The notes below the pieces were generated by a model. It was not told the origin of the DNA. It worked only from the letters and a program-made list of their open reading frames with translations, and searched no databases. The translations under genes and the position numbers were made by a program. A stretch of 64,000 nucleotides of DNA, taken from assembly GCA_964568735.1 (NCBI GenBank), contig CAZMRF010000017.1:1-64000 (forward strand), read 5' to 3'. This DNA is from CAZMRF01 sp964568735. GTDB taxonomy: Bacteria > Acidobacteriota > Polarisedimenticolia > JACPZX01. Positions 62,596 through 64,000 of the stretch are shown in pieces; position 1 is the first letter of the stretch, and the number at the start of each line of letters is the position of its first letter.

Positions 62596-64000
62596 ATGCC
62601 CATCTCATCCCTCATCGGGAAGCTCATCCCTGCCGCGACCCTCCTCGCGATCGCCGGCACGATGGCGTGCGGGCGCGGAGCGGAGGAAGCGGAGCAGCCC
62701 GACGTGCTTCTCATCACCGTCGACTCCCTGCGCGCGGACAGGCCGGGATTCGCGGGCGGACAGGTCAGGACGCCGAACATGGATCGGCTCGCCGAGGGAG
62801 CGGTGATCTTCACGAGCGCCTACAGCCCCGCCCCGCAGACTCTGCCTTCTCTCGCGAGCCTCCTCACGGGGCTCTACCCGGCCGCGCACGGCGCGCGCCT
62901 GGACGGGGGCAGCCGGCTCGGAGAGGGCATCGAGACGCTGGCCTCTCTTTTGAAGAAGCAGGGATACACGACCGCCGCCTTTCCGGCCGCACGCGCGCTT
63001 CACCCGAAGCACGGGCTCGCGCTGGGCTTCGACACCTACCGCGAGGCCTTCGAGGATGTTCCGCGACTCGCCGTCGCCGACACGCTCGGACTGCCCGCGA
63101 ACCAGGTGGCCGATCGGGCGCTGGAGTGGCTCGAAGCCGCCGCCCCCTCCCAGCGGATCTTCCTCTGGGTGAACTTCTTCGACCCGCACTACTTCCACAC
63201 TCCTCCATCGCCCTGGAAGGAGCAGTACGAGGAGGTCCCCTACGACGGAGAGGTCGCCCAGGTGGACCACGAGATCGGGCGGCTCCTCGACGGGCTCAAG
63301 GAGCACGGGCGCGAGGGGAAGACGATCGTCGTCCTCGCAGGGAATCACGGCGAGGGGCTCGGCGACGGCGGGGAGCAGTTCTACGGGATCCTCCTGCGCG
63401 AGTCCACGCTCCGGGTTCCTCTCGTCGTCAGGCAGCCCCGCGCGGAAACCATCTCGCGCCGCGTGGCGGATCCCGTCAGCCTCGTGGACGTGACGCCCAC
63501 TCTCCTCGATCTCCTCGGGATTCCGATGGCTCGAAAGATGGACGGTGTCTCTCTGGCCGGCCTGATCCGTGAGGGAGGAGCGCCTCCCCCGCCGCGCTCT
63601 CTCTATTTCGAGACGCTGGTGCCGCAGCACCTCTTCGGCTGGGCCTCCCTTCGCGGCGTACGCTCCGGGCACCTCAAGTACGTGGAGGCTCCCGGGACGG
63701 CCTGGCGCGCGCTCTACGATCTGGACTCCGATCCCAACGAGTCGGAGGATCTCTCGGCCGCGCGGGCGGCGGAGATGGAGCCGCTCGCCGCGGAGGCGCG
63801 CCGCATCGGGGGTGACCTCCCCGGGATCTCCACCAGCCTCAGCGGGCCCGTCGCCGAGGTCGTCTCCTCGCTGGGGCTGAGAACCGCTCCCCGCCCCACG
63901 GAGCAGAGGCTTCCCACGGACAACGTGGATCTCGGGAATGCCGCGCTGCAAGCGCGGCGATCCCTCGAGCGCGGGATGGCGCGCGCGGCCATCCTGCTCC
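62596..64000 (+). CDS. sulfatase-superfamily hydrolase, lipoprotein-like, 3' end off window
   Basis: Open from the ATG at 62596 to the last base (468 codons), with no stop inside the window. A signal peptide or lipobox (IAGTMACG, Cys25) is followed by the alkaline-phosphatase/sulfatase core: VLLITVDSLRAD (metal Asp43), the nucleophile region SPAPQTLPSLASLLTGLYPAAHG (Thr82 in place of the sulfatase Cys/Ser), FFDPHYFHTPP (196-) and GNHGEGLGDGGE (250-). The usual DHGE has become NHGE (Asn250). The visible end (ALQARRSLERGMARA) looks like the start of a TPR tail. Likely a phosphoester or sulfate-ester hydrolase or transferase outside the cytoplasm; substrate unknown. Confidence 0.85.
   Translation, partial: MPISSLIGKLIPAATLLAIAGTMACGRGAEEAEQPDVLLITVDSLRADRPGFAGGQVRTPNMDRLAEGAVIFTSAYSPAPQTLPSLASLLTGLYPAAHGARLDGGSRLGEGIETLASLLKKQGYTTAAFPAARALHPKHGLALGFDTYREAFEDVPRLAVADTLGLPANQVADRALEWLEAAAPSQRIFLWVNFFDPHYFHTPPSPWKEQYEEVPYDGEVAQVDHEIGRLLDGLKEHGREGKTIVVLAGNHGEGLGDGGEQFYGILLRESTLRVPLVVRQPRAETISRRVADPVSLVDVTPTLLDLLGIPMARKMDGVSLAGLIREGGAPPPPRSLYFETLVPQHLFGWASLRGVRSGHLKYVEAPGTAWRALYDLDSDPNESEDLSAARAAEMEPLAAEARRIGGDLPGISTSLSGPVAEVVSSLGLRTAPRPTEQRLPTDNVDLGNAALQARRSLERGMARAAILL

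Overview
The window is very GC-rich, densely coded bacterial DNA with many GTG and TTG starts and many 4-base stop/start overlaps (GTGA or ATGA). An LptE-type outer-membrane lipoprotein, several Sec signal peptides and lipoboxes, and a CheC/CheD chemosensory operon point to a Gram-negative (diderm) bacterium. The mix of MoxR/Bat operon, RNase J, CheC/CheD, sulfatase-TPR and DUF255 proteins would fit Acidobacteriota or a neighbouring deep phylum; that placement is inference, since no rRNA is present. A run of Ns with a chimeric junction inside a chemoreceptor gene, and a frameshift in ahcY, suggest a draft or metagenome assembly. I see no tRNA, rRNA, CRISPR array, insertion sequence or prophage.

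Layout. 1-16.9 kb (minus strand): metK-ahcY (SAM cycle); dnaE, guaA, holA, lptE and leuS as one tightly packed run; nusB-ribH; and a salvage group of methylthioadenosine phosphorylase, PfkB kinase and a DUF255 protein. 17.1-18.9 kb (plus): a membrane GAF-GGDEF diguanylate cyclase. 19.0-20.6 kb (minus): a small accessory-looking patch with an ornithine cyclodeaminase-like gene and a MazEF toxin-antitoxin pair. 20.6-24.1 kb (minus): an operon acyl-CoA dehydrogenase - meaB - methylmalonyl-CoA epimerase fusion - FHA protein, all joined by GTGA overlaps. 24.3-34.1 kb (minus): a moxR-DUF58-BatD-like-batA-batBC-batD-batE-hemW operon. 34.2-40.4 kb (plus): cheR-mcp-cheW-cheY-cheA-cheC-cheD, with no cheB. 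40.6-50.1 kb: trxA (minus), then rsmA, rnj, ftsK and two multi-membrane glycosyltransferase-like proteins (plus). 50.0-54.1 kb (minus): rnc and a large membrane/TPR protein. 54.4-61.3 kb (minus): a cluster of secreted, cysteine-containing proteins of two paralogous families plus a single-pass membrane protein. 61.4-64 kb: a secreted protein of unknown function (minus) and a sulfatase-superfamily protein running off the end (plus).

The most unusual content is: (i) three tandem secreted paralogs sharing the motifs FxGNDSG and GVDGCCD, with two secreted repeat-type proteins in the same apparent transcription unit; (ii) a palindromic intergenic element present as two full copies (31999-32118 and 40462-40573), each with a nearly identical 74-base core flanked by different but self-complementary arms; (iii) a 21-base tandem repeat that inserts arginine-headed heptads into RNase III; (iv) a perfect intrinsic-terminator hairpin ending two bases before a start codon; and (v) a methylmalonyl-CoA epimerase carrying an unrecognised C-terminal domain.
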